In this document: positions 27,034 through 35,118 of the stretch, one piece after another
Layout of the letters: each line of letters opens with the position of its first letter
Numbering within the stretch: position 1 is the stretch's first letter
Origin: Clostridia bacterium
GTDB taxonomy: Bacteria; Bacillota; Clostridia; Christensenellales; Borkfalkiaceae
Assembly (NCBI GenBank): GCA_017536205.1
Contig: JAFXHX010000003.1
Span: forward strand, 124,001 to 188,000
Direction: 5' to 3'
DNA length: 64,000 nucleotides
Position numbers and translations under genes: made by a program
The notes under the pieces: model-generated
Told to the model about the DNA's origin: nothing
What the model saw: only the letters and a program-made list of their open reading frames with translations
Database searches by the model: none

Positions 27034-27067
27034 AAAATGCTCCTTAATAATAATTTAAAGTATTGTT

Positions 27068-27096
27068 ATTATATATAGAAAAATAATTAAAGTCAA
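27068..27096 (-). promoter_or_regulatory. Promoter of the amino-acid ABC importer operon
   Basis: On the minus strand TTGACT (27091-27096) and TATAAT (27068-27073) are separated by exactly 17 nt, about 35 nt before the start codon. Confidence 0.75.
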
Positions 27097-27315
27097 ACGT
27101 TTTATGAATATTTTTAATAACATTTACTTATTTTTTATAAAATATTGCATAAAAACACTTTTATTCATAATTTTATGCATAACCGTTTAAAAGTGGGCTA
27201 AATCACTAAAATAAAATTAAAAGTAAAAAAACACATAAAAAATGTTAAAAACGTCTTTTAATTTTTTTGGGAATATGTTAATATATAAATAACTAAAACT
27301 AGTTAGGAGAAAATT

Positions 27316-28674
27316 ATGAAGTTCACACCCGTTTACGACAAAGGTTATTACCCTATGATTGTTAAACTTAGAGAGTTTAAACAGGCAGTTCAAAAAGAAG
27401 ATAAAAAGACTTTAAAGATTTGCGTTGAAAGAAACAAAGGCTATAACTTTATTTACAATTTAGATATTTTTGCCGATGAAAATAAGCGTGAAGAAAACTA
27501 CGGCGTTGCCGAAAGGCTTATTAAAACCATTTTGTGGGTAGCAGGTGGTTACAAAATTATTTTATCGGGCGATAAGTACGTTTACGAAAGAATTAAGGAT
27601 GATTATTCTAAACAAGGCGCTCGTGCGTTTGATGAAAAGTTTATGTCGGGCGTTTATGAAAAGCCTTTTGAAGTTTTATACGTTGAAGATAAAGATTTTC
27701 CCGCTCCGTCGTCTTGCTCGCTTAAAGTTGGCGGTCACTTAAACGGTTGCCGTATCGGTTTTGACGCCGGTGGCTCAGATAGAAAGGTTTCTGCCGTAAT
27801 CGACGGTAAGGTAGTTTACAGTGAAGAAGTAGTTTGGTTCCCCAAAATCAATTCAGACTGGCACTATCAATATAACGGCATTTTAGAATCAATGAAAACT
27901 GCCGCAAGCAAAATGCCAAGAGTTGATGCTATCGGCGTTTCTTCAGCAGGCGTTTACGTTGATAATAAAATAATGGTTGCGTCGCTTTTCCTTAAAGTTC
28001 CTGAAGACGATTTCGAAAAGCACGTTAAAACTATGTATTTAGATATCGCTAAAGAAATAGGCGCTCCCGTTGAAGTTGCAAACGACGGTGACGTTACCGC
28101 TCTTGCAGGCGCTATGGACCTTAACGACAATTCCGTTTTAGGTATTGCAATGGGTACTAGCGAAGCAGTTGGTTATATAAACAACGAAGGTTGCTTAGAA
28201 GGTTGGCTTAACGAACTTGCGCTTGCCCCCGTCGATTACAGTAAAGACGCTATGGTTGACGAATGGTCTGGCGACTACGGTTGTGGCGTTAAATACTTCT
28301 CGCAAGACGGTGTTATTAAACTTGCCGAAAACGCAGGCTTTAAGTTTGAAGAAGGTTTATCTCCCGCCGAAAAACTTAAAGTTATTCAAAAACTTATGTC
28401 AGAAGATAACGAAATGGCTAAAAACATTTACGACTGCATAGGTATTTACCTTGGTTACACCTTGGCTTATTATAGCGAGTTCTATAACATTAAACACGCG
28501 CTTTTACTTGGTCGTGTAACTAGTGGAAAGGGTGGCGATATTATTTTAAATCGCGCCCGTCAAGTACTTGAAGAAGAGTTCCCCGAATACGCAAGCATTT
28601 GCCTTCAAATGCCCGATGAATCAAACAAGCGTGTTGGTCAGTCTATTGCGGCGGCTTCTCTTCCCGAATTTTAA
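27316..28674 (+). CDS. ROK/ASKHA-family protein with an N-terminal extension
   Basis: 452 aa. The C-terminal ~310 residues carry ROK sugar-kinase motifs: phosphate-1 loop RIGFDAGGSDRK at about residues 145-156, VEVANDGDVTALAGA at about 252-266 and GIAMGTSEAVGY. The first ~140 residues have no family I recognise. The ROK zinc site (CxCGxxGC) is not visible. Sugar phosphorylation is possible, but a sensory or structural role is also open. AGGAG precedes the ATG. Single-gene unit with its own terminator. Confidence 0.75.
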   Translation: MKFTPVYDKGYYPMIVKLREFKQAVQKEDKKTLKICVERNKGYNFIYNLDIFADENKREENYGVAERLIKTILWVAGGYKIILSGDKYVYERIKDDYSKQGARAFDEKFMSGVYEKPFEVLYVEDKDFPAPSSCSLKVGGHLNGCRIGFDAGGSDRKVSAVIDGKVVYSEEVVWFPKINSDWHYQYNGILESMKTAASKMPRVDAIGVSSAGVYVDNKIMVASLFLKVPEDDFEKHVKTMYLDIAKEIGAPVEVANDGDVTALAGAMDLNDNSVLGIAMGTSEAVGYINNEGCLEGWLNELALAPVDYSKDAMVDEWSGDYGCGVKYFSQDGVIKLAENAGFKFEEGLSPAEKLKVIQKLMSEDNEMAKNIYDCIGIYLGYTLAYYSEFYNIKHALLLGRVTSGKGGDIILNRARQVLEEEFPEYASICLQMPDESNKRVGQSIAAASLPEF

Positions 28675-28687
28675 TTTTAAGAACATC

Positions 28688-28716
28688 AAAAAACACGGCT
28701 TTTTGCCGTGTTTTTT
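28688..28716 (+). terminator. Rho-independent terminator after the ROK gene
   Basis: AACACGGC pairs with GCCGTGTT around TTTTT with A and T runs. The same stem recurs at 34520, 43315 and 45902. Confidence 0.9.
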
Positions 28717-28860
28717 AATTCGTTATTTGCGTCGTTGGGCGTTGTTTACTGCCACGTCGTCAAGACTTAAATGACCAAAAAGGTCTATTTAATCCTTGCC
28801 GTCGTGTCGAGCCTAGCCCAACTCGCAACTAACGTCTTAAAAATATCGGCTAATACAACT
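28717..28860 (+). repeat. Intergenic hairpin-repeat element, locus B
   Basis: Contains CAAG-TTAAAT-GACC-AAAAA-GGTC-T-ATTTAA-CTTG (28761-28798, internal loops omitted), the same architecture as locus A with compensatory changes in the inner stem. CGAGCCTAGCCcAACT and a CTAACGTCTTAAAAAT segment follow, as in other copies. Unlike the others it lies after, not before, the CACGGC-type terminator. Confidence 0.75.
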
Positions 28861-29110
28861 AACGTCTTGCGTCGCAACTTGCTATAACCCACCAACCCTT
28901 AAAACGTTAAGGGTAAGGCTATAACGCAGTTGCTCCTTTTTCCCAAAAATCTTTTGCAGGCAAAATATTTTCGGGAGCCCTATTAAATGGGTTAATACGG
29001 CAAAACGGGGGTGGGGCTTTAACGCTTATACAACAATTAAAATCGCCTTATAGATGATTTTTTACAATTTTAGACCTAGTTTTTTCTTTTATTACATATT
29101 TTTTAACCAT
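28861..29110. other. Structured intergenic region upstream of minD, no gene seen
   Basis: No credible coding frame. A nested stem is visible: GCAACT (28874-28879) with AGTTGC (28928-28933), enclosing the perfect hairpin ACCCTTAA-AACG-TTAAGGGT (28895-28914). GCTCC near 28932 can pair with GGAGC near 28973. The remainder is AT-rich leader DNA before minD. Confidence 0.5.
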
Positions 29111-29130
29111 AAAAGTTTTAAAATTGCTTT

Positions 29131-29913
29131 ATGGCTGAAAAATACGTTATAACGTCGGGTAAAGGTGGCGTTGGAAAAACTACAATATGTGCAAATCTTG
29201 CTAAAGAACTTGCTTTAAAAGGTTACAGGGTTTTAGTTATCGACGGTGACGTTGGACTTAACAATCTAGACGTTTTAACGGGCGTTGAAAATATATCGGC
29301 TTTCGATTTGTTCGACGTAGTTAAGGGTAAATGCCGTGCTCGCCAAGCGCTATGCAGTAGCCCCCTTTCAAATAACCTTTACGTTTTGCCGTCAACAAAA
29401 ACTTCTTCTAGCGTTGAAATAACTTCGCAAGAAGTAAAGTCGGTAATAGCCGAAATTGAAGGGCTTTTCGACTATATTTTCATAGATTGCCCCGCGGGGA
29501 TAGACGCTAGTTTTCACCGTGCCGTTTCCATTTCAACTAGGGCAATAGTCGTGGTAACCCCCTCAATTACTAGCGTTAGAGATGCCGACAAGGTAATTGC
29601 AATACTTAAAAGTTACCCGTTAAACTCAATTTTAGTTGTTCTTAACCGTTTGCGTGGCGACCTTGTTTTAAGTGGCGAAAGTTTATCTAGCGAAGAAGTT
29701 GAAAGCACCTTAAAAACCGAAGTTATAGGCGTTATTCCTGAAGACGACGTTTTGTCGTTTAATAGGTCGGTAGGTAGAACGGGCGAAAGCAGTAAAGCCT
29801 TTAAAAATCTTGCCTTATATCTAGAAGGTAAACCTTTCAAGGTTTACGATTACACCAAAAAGTACACCGGGTTTTTCGGTAGCATTAGAAAGGAACTTAA
29901 AAAACGGCTATGA
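29131..29913 (+). CDS. minD: Septum site-determining protein MinD
   Basis: Membrane-cycling P-loop ATPase that places the division septum. Deviant Walker A GKGGVGKTT at about residues 10-18, switch I region DGDVGLNNLD, Walker B YIFIDCPAGID. The C-terminal amphipathic membrane-targeting helix is FFGSIRKELKKRL. 260 aa. TAAAAT (29119-29124) lies 6 nt before the ATG with no Shine-Dalgarno, suggesting a leaderless mRNA. Overlaps minE by 4 nt. No minC is adjacent. Confidence 0.93.
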   Translation: MAEKYVITSGKGGVGKTTICANLAKELALKGYRVLVIDGDVGLNNLDVLTGVENISAFDLFDVVKGKCRARQALCSSPLSNNLYVLPSTKTSSSVEITSQEVKSVIAEIEGLFDYIFIDCPAGIDASFHRAVSISTRAIVVVTPSITSVRDADKVIAILKSYPLNSILVVLNRLRGDLVLSGESLSSEEVESTLKTEVIGVIPEDDVLSFNRSVGRTGESSKAFKNLALYLEGKPFKVYDYTKKYTGFFGSIRKELKKRL

Positions 29914-30134
29914 ATAAAACTTCTAATCGCCTTAAAAAAATTATAGAAAACGACAGGTTAATTCTATCAAGAGAAAGTGCCGAAATGATACGTTATGACC
30001 TTAAAGAAGTGCTTATAGAATACTTCAACCTAATAGGCGAAGTCGACCTTTTAATCGAGCGTGGCGACAACGGGTATAAAATAACCGTTATTGCAACTGC
30101 CGAAGCGGTAAAATCGTTTGGAATTATTCGCTAA
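29910..30134 (+). CDS. minE: Cell division topological specificity factor MinE
   Basis: 74 aa. The MinD-contact region RLKKIIENDRLILSRES matches MinE's R-L-x-(4)-D-R pattern, followed by the dimeric beta region (YKITVIATAE). It stimulates MinD ATPase to drive pole-to-pole oscillation. Its ATG overlaps the minD stop. It is slightly shorter than E. coli MinE (88 aa). Confidence 0.88.
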   Translation: MNKTSNRLKKIIENDRLILSRESAEMIRYDLKEVLIEYFNLIGEVDLLIERGDNGYKITVIATAEAVKSFGIIR

Positions 30135-30138
30135 ACCG

Positions 30139-30167
30139 TTGTAAAATTGCACCCAAAGTGATATAAT
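30139..30167 (+). promoter_or_regulatory. Predicted promoter of the nitroreductase gene
   Basis: TTGTAA at 30139-30144 and TATAAT at 30162-30167 with a 17-nt spacer. Confidence 0.65.
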
Positions 30168-30185
30168 AAACCAAAGGAGTTTATT

Positions 30186-30698
30186 ATGACGCTTAACGAA
30201 ATTATTAAAGGCAGATATTCAGTTAGAAAATATTCTAGCACCCCCGTTGAAGAAGAAAAAATAACGGCGGTATTACAGGCGGGCAGGCTTGCTCCTACTG
30301 CAAAAAATAGCCAACCCCAACTAATTTACCGTTTAAAAACCCAAGAGGCAAAAGAAAAGATTAAGGGCTTAACTGCTTGCCACTTTAACGCCCCCGAAAT
30401 ATTTATTATGTGTGGCAATAAAGAGCGCGAGTGCATTTCCACGTTAAGCCGTCACAGTTTTATGGAAACCGACGTTGCTATCGTTCAAACGCATATGATG
30501 CTTAAAGCCCACGAACTTGGGCTTGGCACTTGTTGGGTAGGAAGAATAAACCCACCCGAAGTTCACAAGGCGTATAATCTTCCTGATAACGTTGTGGTTT
30601 ACGGGCTTCTCGTTATGGGTTATCCCGCAGATGATAGCGAGCCTAACCCAAGGCATAACGAGCGAATTGAAATAGACGAGTTTTATAAAGAACTTTAA
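30186..30698 (+). CDS. Nitroreductase-family flavoprotein
   Basis: 170-aa FMN-binding oxidoreductase. The N-terminal RYSVRKYSSTPVEEEKI and GRLAPTAKNSQPQ are the family's FMN-contact motifs; ELGLGTCWVGRI and the ending VMGYP are also typical. Physiological substrate unknown. AAAGGAG precedes the ATG by 7 nt. Single-gene unit. Confidence 0.9.
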   Translation: MTLNEIIKGRYSVRKYSSTPVEEEKITAVLQAGRLAPTAKNSQPQLIYRLKTQEAKEKIKGLTACHFNAPEIFIMCGNKERECISTLSRHSFMETDVAIVQTHMMLKAHELGLGTCWVGRINPPEVHKAYNLPDNVVVYGLLVMGYPADDSEPNPRHNERIEIDEFYKEL

Positions 30699-30702
30699 AA
30701 AT

Positions 30703-30727
30703 CGGAGCCAAGCGCTCCGTTTTTTTA
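30703..30727 (+). terminator. Rho-independent terminator after the nitroreductase gene
   Basis: CGGAGC pairs with GCTCCG around CAAGC, followed by eight T. Confidence 0.85.
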
Positions 30728-30767
30728 TTAAAAAGGCGTTATTAAGGCATAAAACCGTTAAAAATAA

Positions 30768-30796
30768 TTGTAAAATAATATTATTTATGTTATACT
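30768..30796 (+). promoter_or_regulatory. Predicted promoter of the unknown gene at 30823
   Basis: TTGTAA at 30768-30773 and TATACT at 30791-30796 with a 17-nt spacer. Confidence 0.6.
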
Positions 30797-30822
30797 ACTG
30801 TATATTGTTTTTTAGGTAGAGT

Positions 30823-31668
30823 ATGAATTGTATTGATAAAATGTACAAGGAAATAGAAGAAATTATTCGCAAAGAGAAGTTAGAGTACGAAAGACTTGCC
30901 GTACCCGTTCGTGAAATTAAGCACGGCTTTTCTAGTGACGAAGCGTTTCTAACCGAAGTGGACCCTGTCGAGCCCGTTGACTATCTTTCTCAAATCGTTT
31001 TAGATAGCGAGTGGAATAAAAAACCGTTAACTGAAGAAAGGGCTAAAGAGTTCATTTCGTTTATATTTAAAAAATATTTGTGCTTTAACAAGCCGTCGTC
31101 AAGCGCCGAAACCTTTTTTAACTCGCTTGAAAAACTTTTAAGCGAAGGTGGCGACCTTATTAGCGTTCTAGTAAAAGCCGAAAACGACTTTTTAGACCTT
31201 ATAGGTGGCGAAACTGAAGAAGTTATAAACTACTTCACAAACCCCTATAACGCACTTTTCAAAGATGAAAACGGCTACTTTGCAGTTATTAAAAACGGCA
31301 AGTTTACCGACGTTAAGCGCCCGTTTTCCTTTAACCCCAACCAAATGAAGAAAATTATTAAAGAAGCGTTTGACGAATACGCTAACGATTTTTCTTCAAA
31401 GTTTGCAAGCGAAAAAGAAAAGAACTCCTTTCTTAACTCTTTAAAGGCAGACGTTAATAAATCAAGCGAGCAAAACGCAACCGTACTTGAAAAAGAGTGT
31501 TTGTTAAAGTTTAAAGAAGTTCTTTCTAAAAACGGCGTAAGCGAAAAGCAAATTGACGTTTACGTTGAAAATAAGGGTTTAAGCCTTATAAAAGTAAACA
31601 ATTTTTATTACAGAAAAAAGGCGTATGAAGAATACGGCGAATATAAAAAGATAGAGTTTCGATACTGA
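30823..31668 (+). CDS. Soluble protein of unknown function
   Basis: 281 aa, not recognised. It is charged, rich in Lys and Glu, and predicted mostly helical, with no signal peptide, transmembrane helix or cysteine-based metal motif. The N-terminal region (KEIEEIIRKEKLEYERLA) could form a coiled coil. Own promoter with a TTGTAA -35. The CBS/CorC gene starts 38 nt downstream and has its own AGGAG, so co-transcription is possible. Confidence 0.7.
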   Translation: MNCIDKMYKEIEEIIRKEKLEYERLAVPVREIKHGFSSDEAFLTEVDPVEPVDYLSQIVLDSEWNKKPLTEERAKEFISFIFKKYLCFNKPSSSAETFFNSLEKLLSEGGDLISVLVKAENDFLDLIGGETEEVINYFTNPYNALFKDENGYFAVIKNGKFTDVKRPFSFNPNQMKKIIKEAFDEYANDFSSKFASEKEKNSFLNSLKADVNKSSEQNATVLEKECLLKFKEVLSKNGVSEKQIDVYVENKGLSLIKVNNFYYRKKAYEEYGEYKKIEFRY

Positions 31669-31706
31669 AAAGAATATAACCGAAACTCAAGGAGTTTTTT
31701 AACGTA

Positions 31707-32978
31707 ATGGACGATAGTTCATTGTCGCTACTTATAGCGATTATAGTTTTAGTGCTTTTATCGGCGTTTTTCTCAACCACCGAAACGGCATATACAAGTT
31801 TAAACGTAATTAAAGTAAAAAGCCTTGCCCAAAAGGAAAGGAAGTTTAAAAACGTTTTATCACTTTACGACAAATACGATAAATTATTATCAACGATTTT
31901 AATAGGTAATAACATCGTAAACATAACGGCGTCGTCGCTTTCGCTTTTGTTATTTGAAAAATTACTTGCGGGAAAAGCCACGTTAGACCCTGCTTTCGTG
32001 TCTACTGCAGTAACCACCGTGGTAGTTTTACTTTTTGGCGAAATAACCCCCAAAAACGTTGCAAAAGCGTACCCTGAAAAAGTTGCTGTTTTAACTTACC
32101 CGTTAATAACTTTATTCTATTACTTGTTCTATCCACTCAACATAATTTTGGGGCTTTTCCAAAAACTTATAACGGTAATTTTCCGTTTAAAACACGAAGA
32201 AGCAATTACCGACGAAGAACTTTTAACCATAGTTAACGAAGCGCAAGAAGACGGCACTTTAAACGACGAAGAATCTAACCTTATAAAAAGTGCCATCGAG
32301 TTTGACGACCTTGAAGTTAAAGATATTTTAGTTCCAAGAATAAACGTTATAGCCGTATCTATCGACGCTACCAAGCAAGAACTTAAAAAACTTTTTGATA
32401 GCGAGCGATATTCTAGGCTTCCCGTTTATAAAGAAAATATAGACTCTATCGTGGGTATTATTCACGAAAAAGACTTTTATAGGAACTATCAAAAAAGCGA
32501 CTTCGACGTGAAAAAATATATGCAAGACGTAGTTTACGTTGTAGAGCATACCAAAATATCGGCGCTCCTTAAAAAACTTCAAGCCAAAAAAATGCATATG
32601 GCGGTAGTTTTAGACGAGTACGGCGGAACGCTTGGCATAGTTACCGTTGAAGATATTATCGAAGAATTAGTAGGCGAGATTTACGACGAGTACGACGAAG
32701 AATCTGAACTTATTAAAGAAATTAACGAAACCGAATATTTAGTTAACGGCTCCACCGAGATAGACGACTTTTTTGAAAAGTTCGACCTTTGGGCTGAAGA
32801 AGACGAGTTTACTGCAAACACCGTTAGCGGTTTAGTAACCGAATATCTTGGCGAATTACCGCAAACTAATAAGTGTTTCGAGTTTAAAAACCTTTCTATT
32901 AAAGTTACCAAAACAACCCGTAAAAAAGTTGTTGAAATAAAGGTAAAAGTAAACGAAAAAGTACAAGACGAAGAATAA
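31707..32978 (+). CDS. CNNM/CorC-type membrane protein with CBS domains
   Basis: 423 aa. DUF21/CNNM transmembrane domain (residues ~1-185; FFSTTETAYTSLN is the family motif), paired CBS domains (~205-330; DILVPRINVIAVS, HMAVVLDEYGGTLGIVTVEDI) and a CorC_HlyC C-terminal domain. Members are linked to Mg/Co efflux or related ion transport. The label hemolysin used for the family is historical. AGGAG precedes the ATG by 10 nt. Confidence 0.9.
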   Translation: MDDSSLSLLIAIIVLVLLSAFFSTTETAYTSLNVIKVKSLAQKERKFKNVLSLYDKYDKLLSTILIGNNIVNITASSLSLLLFEKLLAGKATLDPAFVSTAVTTVVVLLFGEITPKNVAKAYPEKVAVLTYPLITLFYYLFYPLNIILGLFQKLITVIFRLKHEEAITDEELLTIVNEAQEDGTLNDEESNLIKSAIEFDDLEVKDILVPRINVIAVSIDATKQELKKLFDSERYSRLPVYKENIDSIVGIIHEKDFYRNYQKSDFDVKKYMQDVVYVVEHTKISALLKKLQAKKMHMAVVLDEYGGTLGIVTVEDIIEELVGEIYDEYDEESELIKEINETEYLVNGSTEIDDFFEKFDLWAEEDEFTANTVSGLVTEYLGELPQTNKCFEFKNLSIKVTKTTRKKVVEIKVKVNEKVQDEE

Positions 32979-32980
32979 AA

Positions 32981-33005
32981 AATACCCACCAAAATGGTGG
33001 GTATT
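32981..33005 (+). other. Intercistronic hairpin before the DUF1015 gene
   Basis: AATACCCACC pairs with GGTGGGTATT around AAAAT. The following run is TTT then AAAGG, so termination would be weak. Confidence 0.6.
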
Positions 33006-33018
33006 TAAAGGAAAAAAC

Positions 33019-34287
33019 ATGAATAAACGTTCACCACTATATCCCGCAAGCATATTACTACCCGATTTTGATAAAACAAACGGCGAAAAATGGGCCGTTA
33101 TTGCGTGCGACCAGTTTACCAGCGAAAAAGAATACTGGCACGAAGTAGAAAAAACTGTGGGTAGCGCTCCTTCAACGCTTTCGCTCATTATTCCCGAAGT
33201 GTTTTTAGAAGAAACCGATAAGCGTATTCCCTTAATCGATAAAAAGGCAAAAGAGTACGAACAAAGCGTTTTACAAAAACACGAAAACGCTATGATTTAC
33301 CTTGAACGCGTTCAGTCAGACGGTAGGGTTAGGCGTGGCATAGTTGCTATGGTCGACCTTGAAGATTACGATTTTTCTGCAAGTTCAACTTCGCTTATAA
33401 GAGCAACCGAAGGCACCGTGCTTTCGCGTATTCCACCAAGGGTTAAAGTTAGGAAACTAGCATCTATCGAAACCCCGCACGTTATGCTTTTAATTGACGA
33501 CCCGTCTAAAACCGTTATTGAAAGTTTTGCTAAAAAGAAAAACCTTATGCAAAAGGCTTACGGTTTTGACCTTATGCTTGGTGGTGGCAGGGTTGACGGA
33601 TATTTTATTGATAAAGACGACTACGTTGCGCTTGATAGCGCATTAACTGATTTAGTAAGCGAAAAGGCAACTCTTTCTAGTTACGGAAAAAACGTTGCCC
33701 CCGTTCTTTTTGCCGTTGGCGACGGTAACCACTCGCTTGCAACTGCAAAAACCATTTATGAAGAACTTAAAAAAGAAATAGGCGATAGTGCGCTTACTCA
33801 CCCCGCACGCTACGCACTTTGCGAAATAGTAAACGTTCACGACGACGCACTTTCTTTCGAGCCTATTTACCGAGTTGTGTTCGGTGCAAATGAAAATCAC
33901 CTTATAAGTGCGCTTTCTAACTATGAAAAAACACTTTCAGGTGTTGAAAAAGCGCAAAAAACTACTATAATTACCAAAAACGGCGAAACCGAGTTTACGT
34001 TCAATAACCCCGAAAAACAACTTACCGTTGGAACGCTTCAACAGTTTTTAGACGACTACGTTGCTTCAAATAAAGGGATTGAAGTCGATTACGTTCACGG
34101 CGAAGATTCCGTTAAAGAAATAGTTAGAAAAACGGGCGCTATCGGCTTTATATTTACAGGTATGGAAAAATCGCAACTCTTTAAAACGGTTGCCATAGAT
34201 GGTGCGCTCCCAAGAAAAACCTTTTCTATGGGGCACGCAAGAGACAAGCGTTATTATTTAGAGTGCCGAAAAATTAAACCCCTATAA
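33019..34287 (+). CDS. DUF1015 family protein
   Basis: 422 aa, full length for the family. Hallmarks are YPASILLPDF, WAVIACDQFTSEKEYW, DLMLGGGRVDGYF-like core and ADGNHS-like VGDGNHSLATA at about residues 233-243. The last is close to the ParB/SerK-type phosphate-handling motif, but the enzymatic activity is not established. Common in gut Firmicutes and Bacteroidetes near serine or central metabolism genes; no such neighbours here. Its last codons (KPL-stop) are shared with repeat locus C. Confidence 0.88.
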   Translation: MNKRSPLYPASILLPDFDKTNGEKWAVIACDQFTSEKEYWHEVEKTVGSAPSTLSLIIPEVFLEETDKRIPLIDKKAKEYEQSVLQKHENAMIYLERVQSDGRVRRGIVAMVDLEDYDFSASSTSLIRATEGTVLSRIPPRVKVRKLASIETPHVMLLIDDPSKTVIESFAKKKNLMQKAYGFDLMLGGGRVDGYFIDKDDYVALDSALTDLVSEKATLSSYGKNVAPVLFAVGDGNHSLATAKTIYEELKKEIGDSALTHPARYALCEIVNVHDDALSFEPIYRVVFGANENHLISALSNYEKTLSGVEKAQKTTIITKNGETEFTFNNPEKQLTVGTLQQFLDDYVASNKGIEVDYVHGEDSVKEIVRKTGAIGFIFTGMEKSQLFKTVAIDGALPRKTFSMGHARDKRYYLECRKIKPL

Positions 34288-34490
34288 GCGTCGCGATAGT
34301 GCGTTTCTGCTTCAAAGTTACGACCCCAATGACCAAAAAGGTCAATTGTGTCTGTAACTTTTCGCGAGCCTTCTCTCGCTCGCTTCTAGTGCTTTAATTT
34401 AATTACTACGGCAACCAAAAAGGTTAGTTGTGTCCACCCAAACTCACGAGCCTTGTCTTGCTAGGCTCTAACGCCTTAAAAATGCGCGTT
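34274..34490 (+). repeat. Intergenic hairpin-repeat element, locus C
   Basis: Begins with TTAAACCCCTATAAGCGTCG, identical to the start of locus A and overlapping the DUF1015 stop. Unit 1 forms AAAGTTAC (34314-34321) with GTAACTTT (34354-34361) around CAAT-GACC-AAAAA-GGTC-A-ATTG. The stem sequence differs from loci A and B but pairing is kept. CGAGCC and CTTCTAGTGCTTTAATTT follow, then a second ACCAAAAAGGT unit near 34412. No coding potential. Confidence 0.8.
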
Positions 34491-34519
34491 GCTACTGCTT
34501 ACAAAAATCTTGCATTAAA

Positions 34520-34544
34520 AAAACACGGCTTTTTGCCGTGTTTT
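34520..34544. terminator. Bidirectional CACGGC-type terminator
   Basis: AAAACACGGC pairs with GCCGTGTTTT around TTTTT. It ends repeat locus C and serves the convergent DtxR-type gene. Confidence 0.88.
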
Positions 34545-34546
34545 AG

Positions 34547-34915
34547 TTATTTGTTTTGATTAAGGTGGTTTTTAAGGGCTTTAAAGGTATCGTCTGAAAT
34601 AACGTGTTCTATTTTACAAGCATCGTCTTTCGCAGTTTCTGGGTTAACGCCTATTAGCGTTAAAAAACTAGAAATTACCGTGTGGCGTTCGTATATTTTT
34701 TTAGCAACGTTTTTGCCAGACGTCGTAAGAGTTATAAACCCACTATCGTCAACCGAAATAAACCCGCCGTTTTTTAATATTCCCACTGCTCGTGAAACGC
34801 TAGGCTTGCTGTAATGAAGGTGTTCGGCAATATCAATAGCGCGCACTTGTGGTTTAGTTTTTGATAAAACGAAAATGGTTTCTAAATACATTTCGCCCGA
34901 TTCTTGTAAACGCAT
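34547..34915 (-). CDS. DtxR/MntR-family metal-dependent transcriptional regulator
   Basis: 122 aa. Winged helix at residues ~20-70 (AIDIAEHLHYSKPSVSRAV) plus a dimerisation/metal domain; the SH3-like third domain of DtxR is absent. Metal ligands look like the iron type: GEMYLETIF gives Met where MntR has Asp8, and ACKIEHVISD gives Cys, Glu, His like DtxR Cys102-Glu105-His106. So it may sense Fe(II) rather than Mn(II); this is inference. AAAGGAG precedes the ATG. Confidence 0.88.
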   Translation of the reverse strand: MRLQESGEMYLETIFVLSKTKPQVRAIDIAEHLHYSKPSVSRAVGILKNGGFISVDDSGFITLTTSGKNVAKKIYERHTVISSFLTLIGVNPETAKDDACKIEHVISDDTFKALKNHLNQNK

Positions 34916-34932
34916 AAAAACTCCTTTTAATT

Positions 34933-34961
34933 ATTATACCACTCAATTAAACATTTTTCAA
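34933..34961 (-). promoter_or_regulatory. Promoter of the DtxR-type regulator
   Basis: On the minus strand TTGAAA (34956-34961) and TATAAT (34933-34938) with a 17-nt spacer. Confidence 0.7.
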
Positions 34962-35003
34962 GTGGGGTGGGCGTTTTTAACTAAAAATTACCTTTCTTTT
35001 TAC

Positions 35004-35030
35004 AAAGCACTCATAGAGTGCTTTTATTTT
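35004..35030 (+). terminator. Terminator-like hairpin upstream of the MFS promoter
   Basis: AAAGCACTC pairs with GAGTGCTTT around ATA, followed by TATTTTTATT. It lies between the divergent DtxR-type and MFS genes and would insulate the MFS promoter. Confidence 0.65.
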
Positions 35031-35050
35031 TATTAACCCTTTATTTTGAG

Positions 35051-35079
35051 TTGACTTTTACTTTTTTTAGGAATATAAT
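35051..35079 (+). promoter_or_regulatory. Promoter of the MFS transporter gene
   Basis: TTGACT at 35051-35056 and TATAAT at 35074-35079, spacer exactly 17 nt. Confidence 0.75.
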
Positions 35080-35118
35080 TGTAAATTGTGTGAAATATAT
35101 CACGAAAGAAGGTGTTAT

